From Actinostola sp. cb2023 (Eukaryota; Cnidaria; Anthozoa; Actiniaria; Actinostolidae): 64,000 bases of DNA. The stretch covers positions 717,501-781,500 of the forward strand of contig JAUJYZ010001177.1 in assembly GCA_033675265.1 (NCBI GenBank), read 5' to 3'. The position numbers and the translations under genes are program-made. Shown here piece after piece: positions 17,574-59,106 of the stretch (position 1 is the stretch's first letter; the number at the start of each line of letters is the position of its first letter). Below the pieces are notes generated by a model that had not been told where the DNA came from, ran no database searches, and saw only the letters and a program-made list of their open reading frames with translations.

Positions 17574-20500
17574 TCATGCTAAAGTTTTACAAAGGCAATA
17601 TTTTCTCAATTCTGGATTCTTGTCTACTATACATCGTGGTTGTTCTCCGTATTTATTAATTCGACTAATGTCGCCCGTCACCACCAACTTGTCGTCCTTG
17701 AATCGCACGGGTGCTTCGAACAAACCGTCTCCAGGACTCGTTCGGATTTGTAGTCGATAATTACATTCTTGCGCTGCATTGTGAGTGTCGGAAAACTTGG
17801 CGATGCGCCCGTGAATGTCGGCCGAGCCGAGATACTGTTGGAATTTTATGTTCGGCATTTGTTGATGGCTTGAAAGGATTTGCTTAACCCTAAGTTGATG
17901 GCACAGTTCGACAGCCGATTTATCGGCAGACAACATCTTATTTATTTGCTCAACTACTGCCAAAGCGCCAATTAGGATGTGTTTGTGAGCGGTGTCAGCG
18001 GTCTTCAAATTCAAGCATGGGCAGTAGTGCTCGGCAACTCCCGCCGATTCACAGTCACGTGACCTAGAGATCTTTTCAAACAAACTAGAACCACGACTGC
18101 CATTGGCTGGTTTGGGTACATCCGGGTACGAAATTATGTGACGTAATGTCATGTGAATATCAAAGGGCGACGTCACGGATTTCACATTGTGACGTAAGTT
18201 TTTCACCATATCTGGGTGTTGGTCTTCAAACCAGTTTGGAAAAGTAAACGACAAAAACGGCAAACGCTCTTCCAAGTGGCCTTGTAGCGTTGTCCTAGAA
18301 TCTCCATACCTTAAACCATGGTCACTCAACACAATTAGAATTGTATCATTGAGTCGTTGTTGAAAGTGCTTGAGAAACTTGGCAAAATCGTCGGCGAACA
18401 CAAACACTGAGTTGAGAGAATTGTGACTTACTTCGGAAAAATATCCAAGTCCAAATTTGGGCGTCTTGGAATAAGCTTCGAAAAACGTTTCTACATAGTC
18501 CAGATGAATGGTGTGCTGCGGTTTGCCGTGAATACAAAAGGGTTTGGTTAGCTTGGCAGCTTGCCAAAAACAACGACCAAAATGGTCGGTTGGTTGGTTC
18601 TTAAAGCCATGTAAACGGTAGTTAAATGAGGCATAATCAGGAGCGTCTTCACTAAACATGGTCGCATAACCTGATTTCTTGTAGTCTTTAAAAATCCACG
18701 GCCAGTTGTCAACTGATTGAGATCCAGCGAAGTCACGCCTTGCCTCTGGTAGTTCGTATTCAAAGTATCCTAAGTATCGTAATCAAGTTAATTGTGTTGA
18801 TTGTGTTATTATTGGTCATTGCAGTGGTGGTGGTGGTGGTGGTAGTAGTCGTGGTGGTGGATGCTGATGGTGGTGGAAGATGGTAGTAGTTGATGGTGGT
18901 GGATGATGGTGGTGGATGATGGTGATGGTGATGGTGGTGGACAATGGTGATAGTAGTCGTGGTGGTGGATGCTGATGGTGGTTGAAGATGGTAGTAGTTG
19001 ATGGTGGTGGATGATGGTGATGGTGGTGGATGGTGGTGGTGCATGGTCATGGTGGTGGATGATGGTGATGGTGGTGTATAATGGCGGTAGTAGTCATGGT
19101 GGTGGTGGTGGTGGATGATGGTAGTAGTTGATGGTGGTGGATGGTGATCAGTGGCGGATGATGATGTTAATGATGGTGGATGCTGATGGTGGTGGATGGT
19201 TGTGGTTGTGCGTGGATGATGATGGTGTTGGTGGTGGATGATGGTGGTGGTGGATGATGATGGTGGTGGAGGATGGTGGTCATGGTCATGGTGGCAGATG
19301 GTGATGGTGGTGGATGATGGTGCATGGTCATGGTGGCAGATGATGATGGTGCATGGTCATGGTGGCAGATGATAATGTGGTGGATGGTGGTGGATGGTGG
19401 ATGGTGGTGGATGGTGGTCATGGTGGCAGATGATGATGGTGGTGGATGATGGTGTGGTCATGGTGGCAGATGATGATGTGGTGGATGATGGTGGATGATG
19501 GTGGTCATGGTGGCAGATGATGATATGGTGGTGGTCATGGTGGTGGTCATGGTGGCAGATGATGATGTGGTGGATGATGGTGGATGAAGGTGGTCATGGT
19601 GGCAGATGATGACATGGTGGTGGTCATGGTGGTGGATGATGGTGCATGGTCATGGTACGGTGGCTGATGATGATGTGGTGGATGGTGGTGGTCATGGTGG
19701 CAGATTATGATGTGGTGGATGATGGTGGATGATGGTGGTCATGGTGGCAGATGATGATATGGTGGTGGTCATGGTAGTGGTCATGGTGGCAGATGATGAT
19801 GTGGTGGATGATGGTGGATGATGGTGGTCATGGTGGCAGATGATGATATGGCGGTGGTCATGGTGGTGGATGATGATGGTGGCGGATGATGATGGTGGTA
19901 GATGATGGTGGATGATGGTGGTCATGGTGGCAGATGATGATGTTGTGGATGGTGGTGGTCATGGTGGTGGATGATGGTGGTGGTGGAACATGATGGTGGT
20001 CTGGTGGTGGATGGTGGTGGTACATGATGGTGGTACATGATGGTGATGCGTTAAGCTTGTACTGCAAGTAGTGATGGTCGTGGTGACGGTGGTGGAATTA
20101 GCATAGTTGTGGTGGTGGCAACTCACCTGTCAAAAGCGCGGTCAATGCAGGCGTGGTTCCATCTCCAACTATTGTATATCCCTTCATTACGATAGACTTC
20201 AGGTCATCAGTCAGATACTTATAAGCCTCCGGAAGAGCGCGCTGGAAATGAGCACTTGAGATCGAATCAATTCCGACAATCATGACATTGACTGGGAGAC
20301 CTGTGTTGCTTCGTGACCGGGCAACAACATCTGGCTTGGGAACCACTGCTGCATGGAATTCTGTGTGCTTTCCTCCATCTTGTGTTGTCGTCGCTACGCG
20401 AATGAACTCGTCGTTGACTTTATTAACGTTATGTGGATCCAGAGATTTACTATTACCCTCATTGAATCCCCAATCGTTCTGATGAATGCGAGTAATGCGG

Positions 20501-23500
20501 ACGTATTCGGCTTTGTCGATCCTAGTGTCTGTAACAAAACAAATGATGATGACGTAGGTTGGTGCCATATACCATATATGTAATGAGGAAAAGAAGAAAA
20601 TGAAAGTCGCAAAAAAGGAGGGAAATGTGAGAGGAGAGGAGAGGAGAGGAGAGGAGAGGAGAGGAGAGGAGAGGAGAGGAGAGGAGAGGAGAGGAGAGGA
20701 GAGGAGAGGAGAGGAGAGGAGAGGAGAGGAGAGGAGAGCGTCACTGCAACAATATAGGTACCTTTGCCCATAAACTCAAGGACCCCATTTCTATATCTCG
20801 TCAGTCGTTTTCCTTCACATTTTATTGGAAGTTCTGGTTTATGGATGTACTGCATCACAGATCGATCGAATGGATCAAACTCAGCAAGATTACATCCTCC
20901 AGAGAAATTACTCAGGATCCTATCATCCACTGGTACCGCACAATCGCCTGTCAGCGGTAACTCCAAACCTTGCGCATGCTCTTTCTTGATGTACAAAGTG
21001 ACGTCTGATTTTGGAATGATCTTGCCTGTGACGTCATTCTTGAAGATTACGTCATTAGAAGAAGTGAATGCAAACCCTTTACATTTGTCTTCGTTGTTAC
21101 AAAGTAGTTTTGCTTGTTCTGGACTATGCGGCCTAGTTGTCATACACTTTTTGACGTCATCGCAGGCCATTGTGCCCAAATTGACGTCATGGTTAGGAAT
21201 CTGAAACAAGAAAATGGAAAAACAAATCGGCTCCTAACATCGAAGTAAAGGCGGAATTACATTCAACAACAATCCATTGCGAATTAACCTAAATTTATAC
21301 TACTGACTGACATCTATTAGCTGACTCCATCATGCATAAATTGTACTGAAACAGGAGTAAACAGCTTGAAATATCAACTCTGTACCTGGTGGAGGTATAT
21401 AGGATGTTCTAAACCAGAGCGTGTTACTTACTTGAATATATTCTGAAGTTGTACTGGTTGCATTTATTGATGTAGGAAGCGGTACGTTGTACAGCTTGTT
21501 TTGGTCGATACCATGTGTAGGTGGTAGCGGTCTAGGTATAGACTGCTGTGGAAAGGAGGGCCACAAGTTTGTCAGTACTTTTTGTAACTGTTAGGTGTCT
21601 ACCCTCATGAAATAAAGTTTCTATTCTATTCTATTCTATTCTATTCTATTCTATTCTATTCTATTCTATTCTATTCTATTCTATTCCTCTTTTTGAGCTT
21701 GAAGCTTCAAAAATCAGTATCCAATACATTTACGCGATTAATAAAAGACGAATATCAAGGTCCAGTTTAAACTAATAAGGAACACTTTGTGCTTTTAACT
21801 GACGTGAAATCAGTATTAATTATTATTTTTGGGTGGGCTAACGTAGTATGGTTCCTATGTTCACTTCTATTGTCCTTCCCCACTGCTTCTCTTATTTGTC
21901 TGTCAATTATTATTTTCTTAAATTAGGGACTTGTCAGAAATAAGCAGGGGGGGGGGGGGGGGGGGGGTGATTTTAAATTGAGCGTTGAAAAAGATGTGAC
22001 CCTCCCCTTGGACTTGGCCTAAAATATCCTGACCCTCCCCCTGCACAGATAAGGGACCTGTCATTATTTATCGCCTTTCGGAGGATTTTGGAAATAACCT
22101 TATTAATAACACCTGATCCCCTCTCAAACATGTGATAGATTTCCCTGCACCCCCCAATGTACAATAAGATTTTACTACACCCCCCCCCCCCCCCTCCCAT
22201 TACAGCCCCAAGTTGCATTGCTTAGTTTTGTGTTACTAGAAACGTCTAGTACACGGTGCAGTGAAATTTGGAAATGTTCTAATAATACCAAAATACTAAT
22301 GAAGATGCAAGACAATTTTTACACAATAATACATACCATATACATGTAGCAGGCTCGTAATAGGCCCGTAGCAAGGGGAAAGGAATTAGAGGCGGACACA
22401 ATCTGACAAGCGGCGAAGTCGCGAGGTCCTAGGGGGTGCGGGGTACATGCCCCCCGAAAATTTTTGAGGTGTAGTCAGAAAATAGCATTTCCTGAAATAG
22501 CATTTCCTGCCTTTTGATAGCAGTTTCCAGCAAGTTTAAAATGACAGAAAATTGATCTTCTGGCCGAATCGTGGGAGCCTTAATATAGAGTGATACATCC
22601 ACCCTTTCCCATGTGATCCCCCTTTAAAACCAAGTGAAACCCCCCTCCCCCCCCAAAAAAAAAAATCCTCCGACCCCCCAGACAATAAGTATATGAAAAT
22701 TGTCATCTCAGGCCGTTTTTGCGCATGTTTTATGGGCTATATTATATAGTCCATTGAAAATCGTCATTTTGGCCCATTTAGTTTGCATATTTTGCATGGG
22801 CTAAAATCCATTGAAAATTGTAATTTTGGGCCACTTTTGCGCATTTTTCAAGGTCAATAACCCACCAAAAATGACCGTGTTGAACGATTTTTGAGCATTT
22901 TGCAAAGGCTATTGTCCATTGATATACATGGTTTTGCTATTCCTGTCATTCTATAATATTAAAACACAATGCTCATGCTCCCACATGAGTGTAAATTTAT
23001 GTGACCCTCCCTATTTCACTGCCTGTTTTTTCATGATTCTCCCTTTTCAGGGGCTCAAAAAGTTGACCGTCCCCCATTTTCCACTCCCCTCCCCCTGCTA
23101 ATTTCTGACAAGTGTCTTATCAACTTTTTATTTTATGTATTTATGTTTGATAATTTTCTATGTTGTATATGCAGTGAAAATGGATTCAATTCAATTCAAT
23201 TAAAATAATTTGAACCAAGAGATACAGGTCGTGGTCTCTCGGTTATTAAAAACAAAAATGATAAAAAAGGAGCTAAAAAGATCAGAACCGAAGGAACACA
23301 AATCTTCTACAATCGCGGGAAATCTCGTCTTTCAGTTTACTAATCAGTAGACAGCTTTGAGTGAATATCGAGTCTGACCCGTACCTGTAGAGGTGTCTTG
23401 CTATCTGTGACCCACCAGCCTGATAAAGTGAACACTCCATACCCACAGCCAAGGAGAACGACCAACACTTGAAGGCGCCTCTTCATACGATGACATTTGA

Positions 23501-23579
23501 AGTAAATCATTTTAAAATGTATGATATAGCGTTGTTTGTCAGACTGAACGGATCCAGGTATATTAGCATGTTTTCTCAC
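17574..23579 (-). CDS. DUF229 family protein, copy B (complete, five exons)
   Basis: Exons, 5' to 3': 23579-23385, 21542-21432, 21200-20762, 20528-20127, 18769-17574 (TGA at 17574-17576). All junctions are GT-AG and in frame, giving 780 codons plus stop from the first ATG. ATGs at 23510 and 23486 are alternatives. Residues about 36-56 form a hydrophobic segment after RMKRR, so this is a probable type II signal anchor with a lumenal or extracellular body. A cysteine-bearing region occupies the third exon. The catalytic-fold motifs are VGIDSISSAHF (metal Asp), DGTTPALTALLTG (nucleophile loop, Thr where sulfatases have Cys/Ser) and VLSDHGLRYG (metal Asp-His). The fold and motifs are known for alkaline-phosphatase-superfamily enzymes; the substrate of DUF229 proteins is not known. 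Exons 3-5 are nearly identical to copy A, while exon 2 and the introns are unrelated. Confidence 0.92.
18815..20095 (+). repeat. GATGGTGGTG / GGTGGTCATGGTGGCAGATG repeat array
   Basis: About 1.3 kb of degenerate GTG/ATG triplets. It includes higher-order units such as GGTGGTCATGGTGGCAGATG in the right half. It fills DUF229-B intron 4, the same intron that holds the 37-bp array in copy A. Confidence 0.95.
20631..20738 (+). repeat. (AGGAG)n pentanucleotide microsatellite
   Basis: About 21 perfect GAGGA units in DUF229-B intron 3. Confidence 0.98.
21590..21687 (+). repeat. Retroposon-like 3' end with (TTCTA)n tail
   Basis: GTCTACCCTCATGAAATAAA followed by about 13 TTCTA units. This is the form of a CR1/L2-type LINE or SINE tail. 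It lies in DUF229-B intron 1. Confidence 0.6.
21688..23384. other. DUF229-B intron 1, remaining sequence
   Basis: Contains poly-G (about 21948-21967) and poly-C tracts (22180-22193, 22640-22660). At 22690-22925 there is a degenerate tandem repeat of about 65 bp with the theme CCATTGAAAATYGTCATTTT. Near 23190 there is TTCAATTCAATTCAATT. No coding exon was recognised. Confidence 0.5.
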
Positions 23580-23846
23580 GTGTGAACGCTGTGCGACGTG
23601 TAAGGCTAGTTGCGTACGTTACGCGAACTGAACGGGAAAGAATGATGTCCGAGTGACCCTGGGACTGAATGGAAAGTGAATAAAACTCGTGAATAAACAT
23701 AATCTTTTTCTTTTCTTTTAATAAACATAATCGTTGTCCGGTTGTAAAAGCTTTATGCAGATTAAAGAATCTTGTAAAGTCTTTCAAAACAGAATAACTG
23801 TTCAGCTAAATTGCGACAAATATTGATAGGAACTGATTGTTAACTT

Positions 23847-24119
23847 TACAGTGCGACTACACCAACCAAGGCCACCCAAACAAATTTTGAATCAAATTTT
23901 CTAATCACATTTGTGACGCTGAATAACAGAATGATGTTGAATTCTACAATTTAAACTGTTTCTTGTTCACTCTTGATTATATACATACACATCTAAAGTA
24001 AAATATATGCTTTTAAAGCGAACATTTGTGCATAGTCTATTGTTTAAATACTTAATTGTGATTGGATAATTTGTATGAAAATTTGTTTGGGTGGCCTTGG
24101 TTGGTGTAGTCACACTGTA
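23847..24119. mobile_element. TA-flanked MITE, TACAGTGCGACTACACCAAC
   Basis: Arms of about 42 bp: TACAGTGCGACTACACCAAC continuing CAAGGCCACCCAAACAAA, mirrored by TTTGTTTGGGTGGCCTTGG and GTAGTCACACTGTA. TA at both ends. No ORF. Confidence 0.9.
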
Positions 24120-24387
24120 AGATGTCACGTGGCTTATTTACTGCTTTCCCCGGCATCCTTGCGGTCAAAACTTCTTTGATTCCAGAATTTCAATCCAACA
24201 GTGATTATGCAATTCGGTGTATAATATCATAAAGTACAAAATACTCACAAATTTTGAGGCGAAATTTCTCGCGTAATTTGTGATATTTCATTGTTGCCAT
24301 GGTGATATTTCTTCTTCTCCCAAAACAAAAATGACGTCGTTCTTTTTCTACCGTACCTTTGTACCCCATTCGTCACCATTTTATAAC

Positions 24388-24912
24388 TACAGTCAACTCT
24401 CTCGTAAGCGGACACCCTCGGGAATTGAAAAAAGTGTCCGTTAGTAGAGCTGTCCGCTTATGAGAACTATTCCCGTAAGCGGACACCAAAGAAAAATAGG
24501 GTGGATGTCCGCTTACGGGAGAGTTAATTACGTTTTAATCGGTAGAGAAAAATAGCAACTGAACCGTAGACCTTGCTTCCCCGCGGACAAATGGAGATTT
24601 GACAAAACCGATCCCCACTGTTCTGTTGCTCTGTAAAAGGTCATATTTTTGTTGATTTATTGCAAATTAAAGACAAATTCCATTGCCGAAAGTCCATTAT
24701 TATATGGTGTGTCCGCTTACGAGAGAGCGTAAACAAGAGAAAAATCCAATTTTCATTTTCAAAAGTGTCCGCGTCCGCTTACGAGAGAGTGTCCGCTTAC
24801 GGGAATGTGTAAATACAGAGTTTGACTGGGAGGTAAAACGGGGATTTGAAAAGGTGTCCGTAAGTAGAGCTGTCCGCTTACGAGAGTGTCCGTTAGCGGA
24901 GAGTTGACTGTA
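24388..24912. mobile_element. Pogo-like MITE, TACAGTCAACTCTC
   Basis: TACAGTCAACTCTCTCGTAA at the left and GCGGAGAGTTGACTGTA at the right, TA-flanked. The interior repeats GTCCGCTTACGRGAG motifs several times, parallel to the GGTCGCTTAGGAGA repeats inside the 43664-44261 element. Confidence 0.85.
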
Positions 24913-25159
24913 TTCATATTTGAAAATTTAAATATTCGTTGAAAGTTTTGCAACGCAACAAAGCCTGAATCAAGCCGATTATTTTTGTTAGGTAACCCAA
25001 CGGCAACTCGTGCTATTCAGTAAATAAAGAACACGATTATTTATTCCTAGCCCTACCGAGTAGGGATAAGACTGGCCACGGAAACTTTTGAGTGACCCGA
25101 AACTTATCAGCTGAAACACCACAAAATATATAATCTCTCCAATTCCCCATACCACTCCA

Positions 25160-26390
25160 TAAAAATAAGAAGAAAAGGGAAGGGAAAGAAAGGGAAGGGA
25201 AAGAAAGGGAAGGAAAGTGAAAGTAAGGGAAGGTGAAGGGAAAAAAGGCAAAGGAAAGGGGAAAAGAAAGTGAAACAAAGGGAAGGGAAAGAAAGTGAAG
25301 GGAAAGAAAGTGAAGGGGTAAAAGGCAAAGGAAAGGGGAAAAGAAAGGGAAGGGGAAAAAGGCAAAGGAAAGGGGAAAAGAAAGGGAAGGGGAAAAAGGC
25401 AAAGGAAAGGGGAAAAGAAAGGGAAGGAGAAAAAGGCAAAGGAAAGGGGAAAAGAAAGGGAAGGGGAAAAAGGCAAAAGGGGAAAAGAAAGGGAAAGGAA
25501 AGAAAGGGAAGGGAAAGAAAGTGAAGGGAAAGAAAGTGAAGGGGAAAAAGGCAAAGGAAAGGGGAAAAGAAAGGGAAGGGGAAAAAGGCAAAGTAAAGGG
25601 GAAAAGAAAGGGAAAGAAAGGGAAGGGAAAGAAAGGGAAGGGAAAGAAAGTGAAGGGGAAAAAGGCAAAGGAAAGGAGAAAAAGGCAAAGGAAAGGGGAA
25701 AAGAAAGGGAAGGGGAAAAAGGCAAAGGAAAGGGGAAAAGAAAGGGAAAAAAGGCAAAGGAAAGGGGGAAAGAAAGGGAAATAAAGTGAAGGGGAAAAAG
25801 GCAAAGGAAAGGGGAAAAGAAAGGGAAGGGAAAGAAAGTGAAGGGAAAGAAAGTGAAGGGGAAAAAGACAAAGGAAAGGGGAAAAGAAAGGGAAAAAAGG
25901 CAAAGGAAAGGGGAAAAGAAAGGGAAGGGGAAAAACGCAAAGGAAAGGGGAAAAGAAAGGGAAAGGGGAAAAAGGCAAAGGAAAGGGGAAAAGAAAGGGA
26001 AGGGGAAAAAGGCAAAAGAAAGGGAAAGGAAAGAAAGGGAAGGGAAAGAAAGTGAAGGGAAAGAAAGTGAAGGGAAAAAAGGCAAAGGAAAGGGGGAAAG
26101 AAAGGGAAGGGAAAGAAAGTGAAGGGGAAAAAGGCAAAGGAAAGGGGAAAAGAAAGGGAAGGGAAAGAAAGTGAAGGGAAAGAAAGTGAAGGGGAATAAA
26201 GGCAAAGGAAAGGGGAAAAGAAAGGGAAGGGGAAAAAGGCAAAGGAAAGGGGAAAAGAAAGGGAAGGGGGAAAAAGGCAAAGGAAAGGGGGAAAGAAAGG
26301 GAAGGGGAAAAAGGCAAAGGAAAGGGGAAAAGAAAGGGAAGGGGAAAAAGGCAAAGGAAAGGGGAAAAGAAAGGGAAAAAAGGGAATGTG
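25160..26390 (+). repeat. Polypurine minisatellite (37-bp unit)
   Basis: About 1.2 kb almost purely A/G on the plus strand. The unit is GGGGAAAAAGGCAAAGGAAA plus GGGGAAAAGAAAGGGAA, mixed with GGGAAAGAAAGTGAA blocks. The only regular pyrimidines are the C of GGCAAAGG and some T's. All three minus frames are open (Pro/Phe/Leu-rich), which is a composition artefact. Confidence 0.97.
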
Positions 26391-26861
26391 TTGCTTTCAG
26401 AGGCTCCAAAAACCTTCTCTGGAATTTATATTTTGGGCGAGCTTTCGGTCCTGGAGTCTCTTCGGGTGTTGCGTATACAATAACTACATTAATTTAAAAT
26501 ATCTTTATTTTCAGACCGTTAAAACAGCCAAATAGAAAAATGCCTGGGTTAGGAATCCCAGAGCCTTCACTGTACAAAGAGATGCAACAGTGAATAATAA
26601 TAAAACACCCATGGATAGATAGAAAACAGACAGTATAGATGTATTATATCCCGTTCTTCCGAACGGTTTTGGGAAGTACGACACGGCCTACCACAGGCAG
26701 CCCGAGTATTAATATAAAAGTGTTTTTTTATTACGTTTGTGGGTATCTCTCCATCCAAGTATTTAAGTTAAAAACTGAAAGTCCCCTCCATTTAACAGTG
26801 CTCTGCCGGTTAATGGAGCATTTAAAGTTAATGCTGCATGACTGAACGAAGTCAAGACAGT

Positions 26862-26996
26862 GAGGGTCATGAACATTCCGATTGTTTGAGCGATGATTTT
26901 GCGCGCTGTGATTGGTTGAATAAAATGTCTTCGATTCCGTACCGTGACCGTAAAGGCTCCGTGCCGTAGGTTTCCCACTCATACGAAAACGACTCC
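26862..26996. mobile_element. MITE of the GAGTCGTTTTCG family, copy 3 (5' truncated)
   Basis: Contains CATTCCGATTGTTTGAGCGA and ends GTTTCCCACTCATACGAAAA CGACTC. The left terminus is not recognisable. Confidence 0.7.
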
Positions 26997-27333
26997 AAAA
27001 CACCTCGCTAACAGAACTACCCATGCAGTTTTGACTAAAAGAAACTTTGTACCTGAAAACTGGAACGAAAAATGTAATAATATATACAAAATGATGGTTT
27101 ACGGTACTAGTTATCTTTTATCAATATTTTTTTTTCCAAAACAGGCACAAAGTTGCAGCGTTACTTGGTTTCTATGGAAACAGTGCGTCACGTGATCTAC
27201 ATTCTTTGTATGCCGTCGTCAAGACGACCATACTTTAATAAACGTAGTACGAAATCCACTCTTTACTAAAATATCCTGATTGTAAGTTGGATGGACACCA
27301 ATCGAGAAAGTATTTATAGCTCAGCTATAGGCA

Positions 27334-27414
27334 TGCTCGAGTCCAGCGGTGCTCTTCGGCGCGGGCTCGGATGAAACGAGCCCGCGCCGAACAGCACCGC
27401 TGGACTCTCGAGCA
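27334..27414. repeat. GC-rich hairpin, arms of about 37 bp
   Basis: TGCTCGAGTCCAGCGGTGCT and CGGCGCGGGCTCG are matched after a 7-base loop (GATGAAA) by CGAGCCCGCGCCGAACAGCA and CCGCTGGACTC plus TCGAGCA. Only small mismatches. Much more GC-rich than the surroundings. Confidence 0.9.
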
Positions 27415-27579
27415 TTATCTATAGGGACAGTGTTTGGATATAGAATTCATATACATAGCTGTAGGGACAGTGTTTTTGAATAAAGCAATCATATTTACTC
27501 CGACAAAGGACTAAAGTCCAAAACGTCAGTAAATTGAGTGCTTTTTTACACGGTGTTCATTCTACACACTTGTTGATTA

Positions 27580-27715
27580 TTATAAATACACCGACGCAGT
27601 CTCTACTAGTTTATCCGCTAGTCCCTATACCGACACAGTCTCTACTAGTTTAAAGGCTAGTACCTACATCAATGCAGTCTCTACTAGTTTAAAGGCTAGT
27701 CATAGATACAACTGT
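27580..27715 (+). repeat. Three tandem copies of a unit of about 57 bp
   Basis: Each copy has GCAGTCTCTACTAGTTTA (or ACAGTC...) followed by GGCTAGT or CGCTAGT and an AT-rich spacer. Each unit also contains a small CTAGT/ACTAG inverted repeat. Confidence 0.8.
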
Positions 27716-27949
27716 GTAGTATATCCCACCCAAACTGCATCAACCTACACGAGATTCATGATAAAATGATTGGTTATAAAAAGTATGAAAATCATTAAGA
27801 CAGTCGGAACAGAGTCGGAACAAAATCGGAAGAGTCGGAATAGACTCGGTATACCGAAGTTATAGGTCGGCTTGCATCGCGGCTACTAAATCCTGGAATT
27901 GGAAAAGTGCTGCTGTTCACCAATACAGACCCGCTAAATATTGGATTAA

Positions 27950-28095
27950 CTTATTTAGTAATCAAACTAGAGTGATTACAATAAACCCGTGAAATATAAA
28001 TTAGATGTTAGAGTGTGTGTATTGGTGTAGTTAGTAATGCCCAGGTTTATTGGAATCACTCTATTTCACGGCTTTATTGCAATCACTCTATCAAC
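27950..28095. repeat. Inverted ATCACTCTA / TAGAGTGAT repeats
   Basis: AGAGTGATTACAATAAACCC near 27969 is mirrored by GGTTTATTGGAATCACTCT near 28044, followed by another ATTGCAATCACTCTA. Probably a small MITE downstream of the SMC3 3' end. Confidence 0.6.
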
Positions 28096-28266
28096 CAAAA
28101 TTGTCAAGGTTAAGCTTGAACTAGCCAGTGCATGTCCGTCGCTCCCCCCTCTCCAATTGTCCCCACAGGGGGAGGGCTGGGCAGCGTGTGAACACAGGGC
28201 CAAACACATGACCAAAAGGAAGAGTCCACCATGACGATCCAAACTCACGCTATGATAACTTCATCT

Positions 28267-58764
<30,498 letters not shown>

Positions 58765-59000
58765 CGTTTGGGGTGTGTTTCGGAGTTTCTTAGGGGTGGG
58801 GAAAAGGACGAAAAGTACGTGTAAAGAAGCAAAGTTTTCGTCGACTTGAACTCATGTCATGGACTCCTTTGGTGTTTTTGGCGGGAGAGATTCCCCTCGC
58901 TTCTGATTGGTGGAAATTCCACGCTCGCCCCAGTCCCCTAATCATCAAAACAGGCGACAGTTAGCTTTCCAGCTTTCTGAACTGACTGGCGATGTGTAGT
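58765..59000. promoter_or_regulatory. Probable bidirectional promoter region of SMC3
   Basis: Lies upstream of the SMC3 start codon (minus) and before a plus-strand GTAAGT donor at 59107. Contains GGCGGGAGAG and CTGATTGG/CCAATCAG (CCAAT-box-like) near 58890-58910. No TATA box is obvious. Divergent transcription is inferred from gene arrangement. Confidence 0.4.
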
Positions 59001-59106
59001 ATTTTTTAGGGTTATTTTTCAGGCATCTGCACAAATGATTAATATAATTTACCCTCCAATCGACTTATAAGTCTCCAAAGAAAGCCTCTAGCTAAGCAGC
59101 GGCACG

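Noticed and set aside
24988..26409. Three overlapping long frames of Pro/Phe/Leu/Ser on the minus strand
   Set aside because: All three frames are open because the plus strand is polypurine. Composition artefact.
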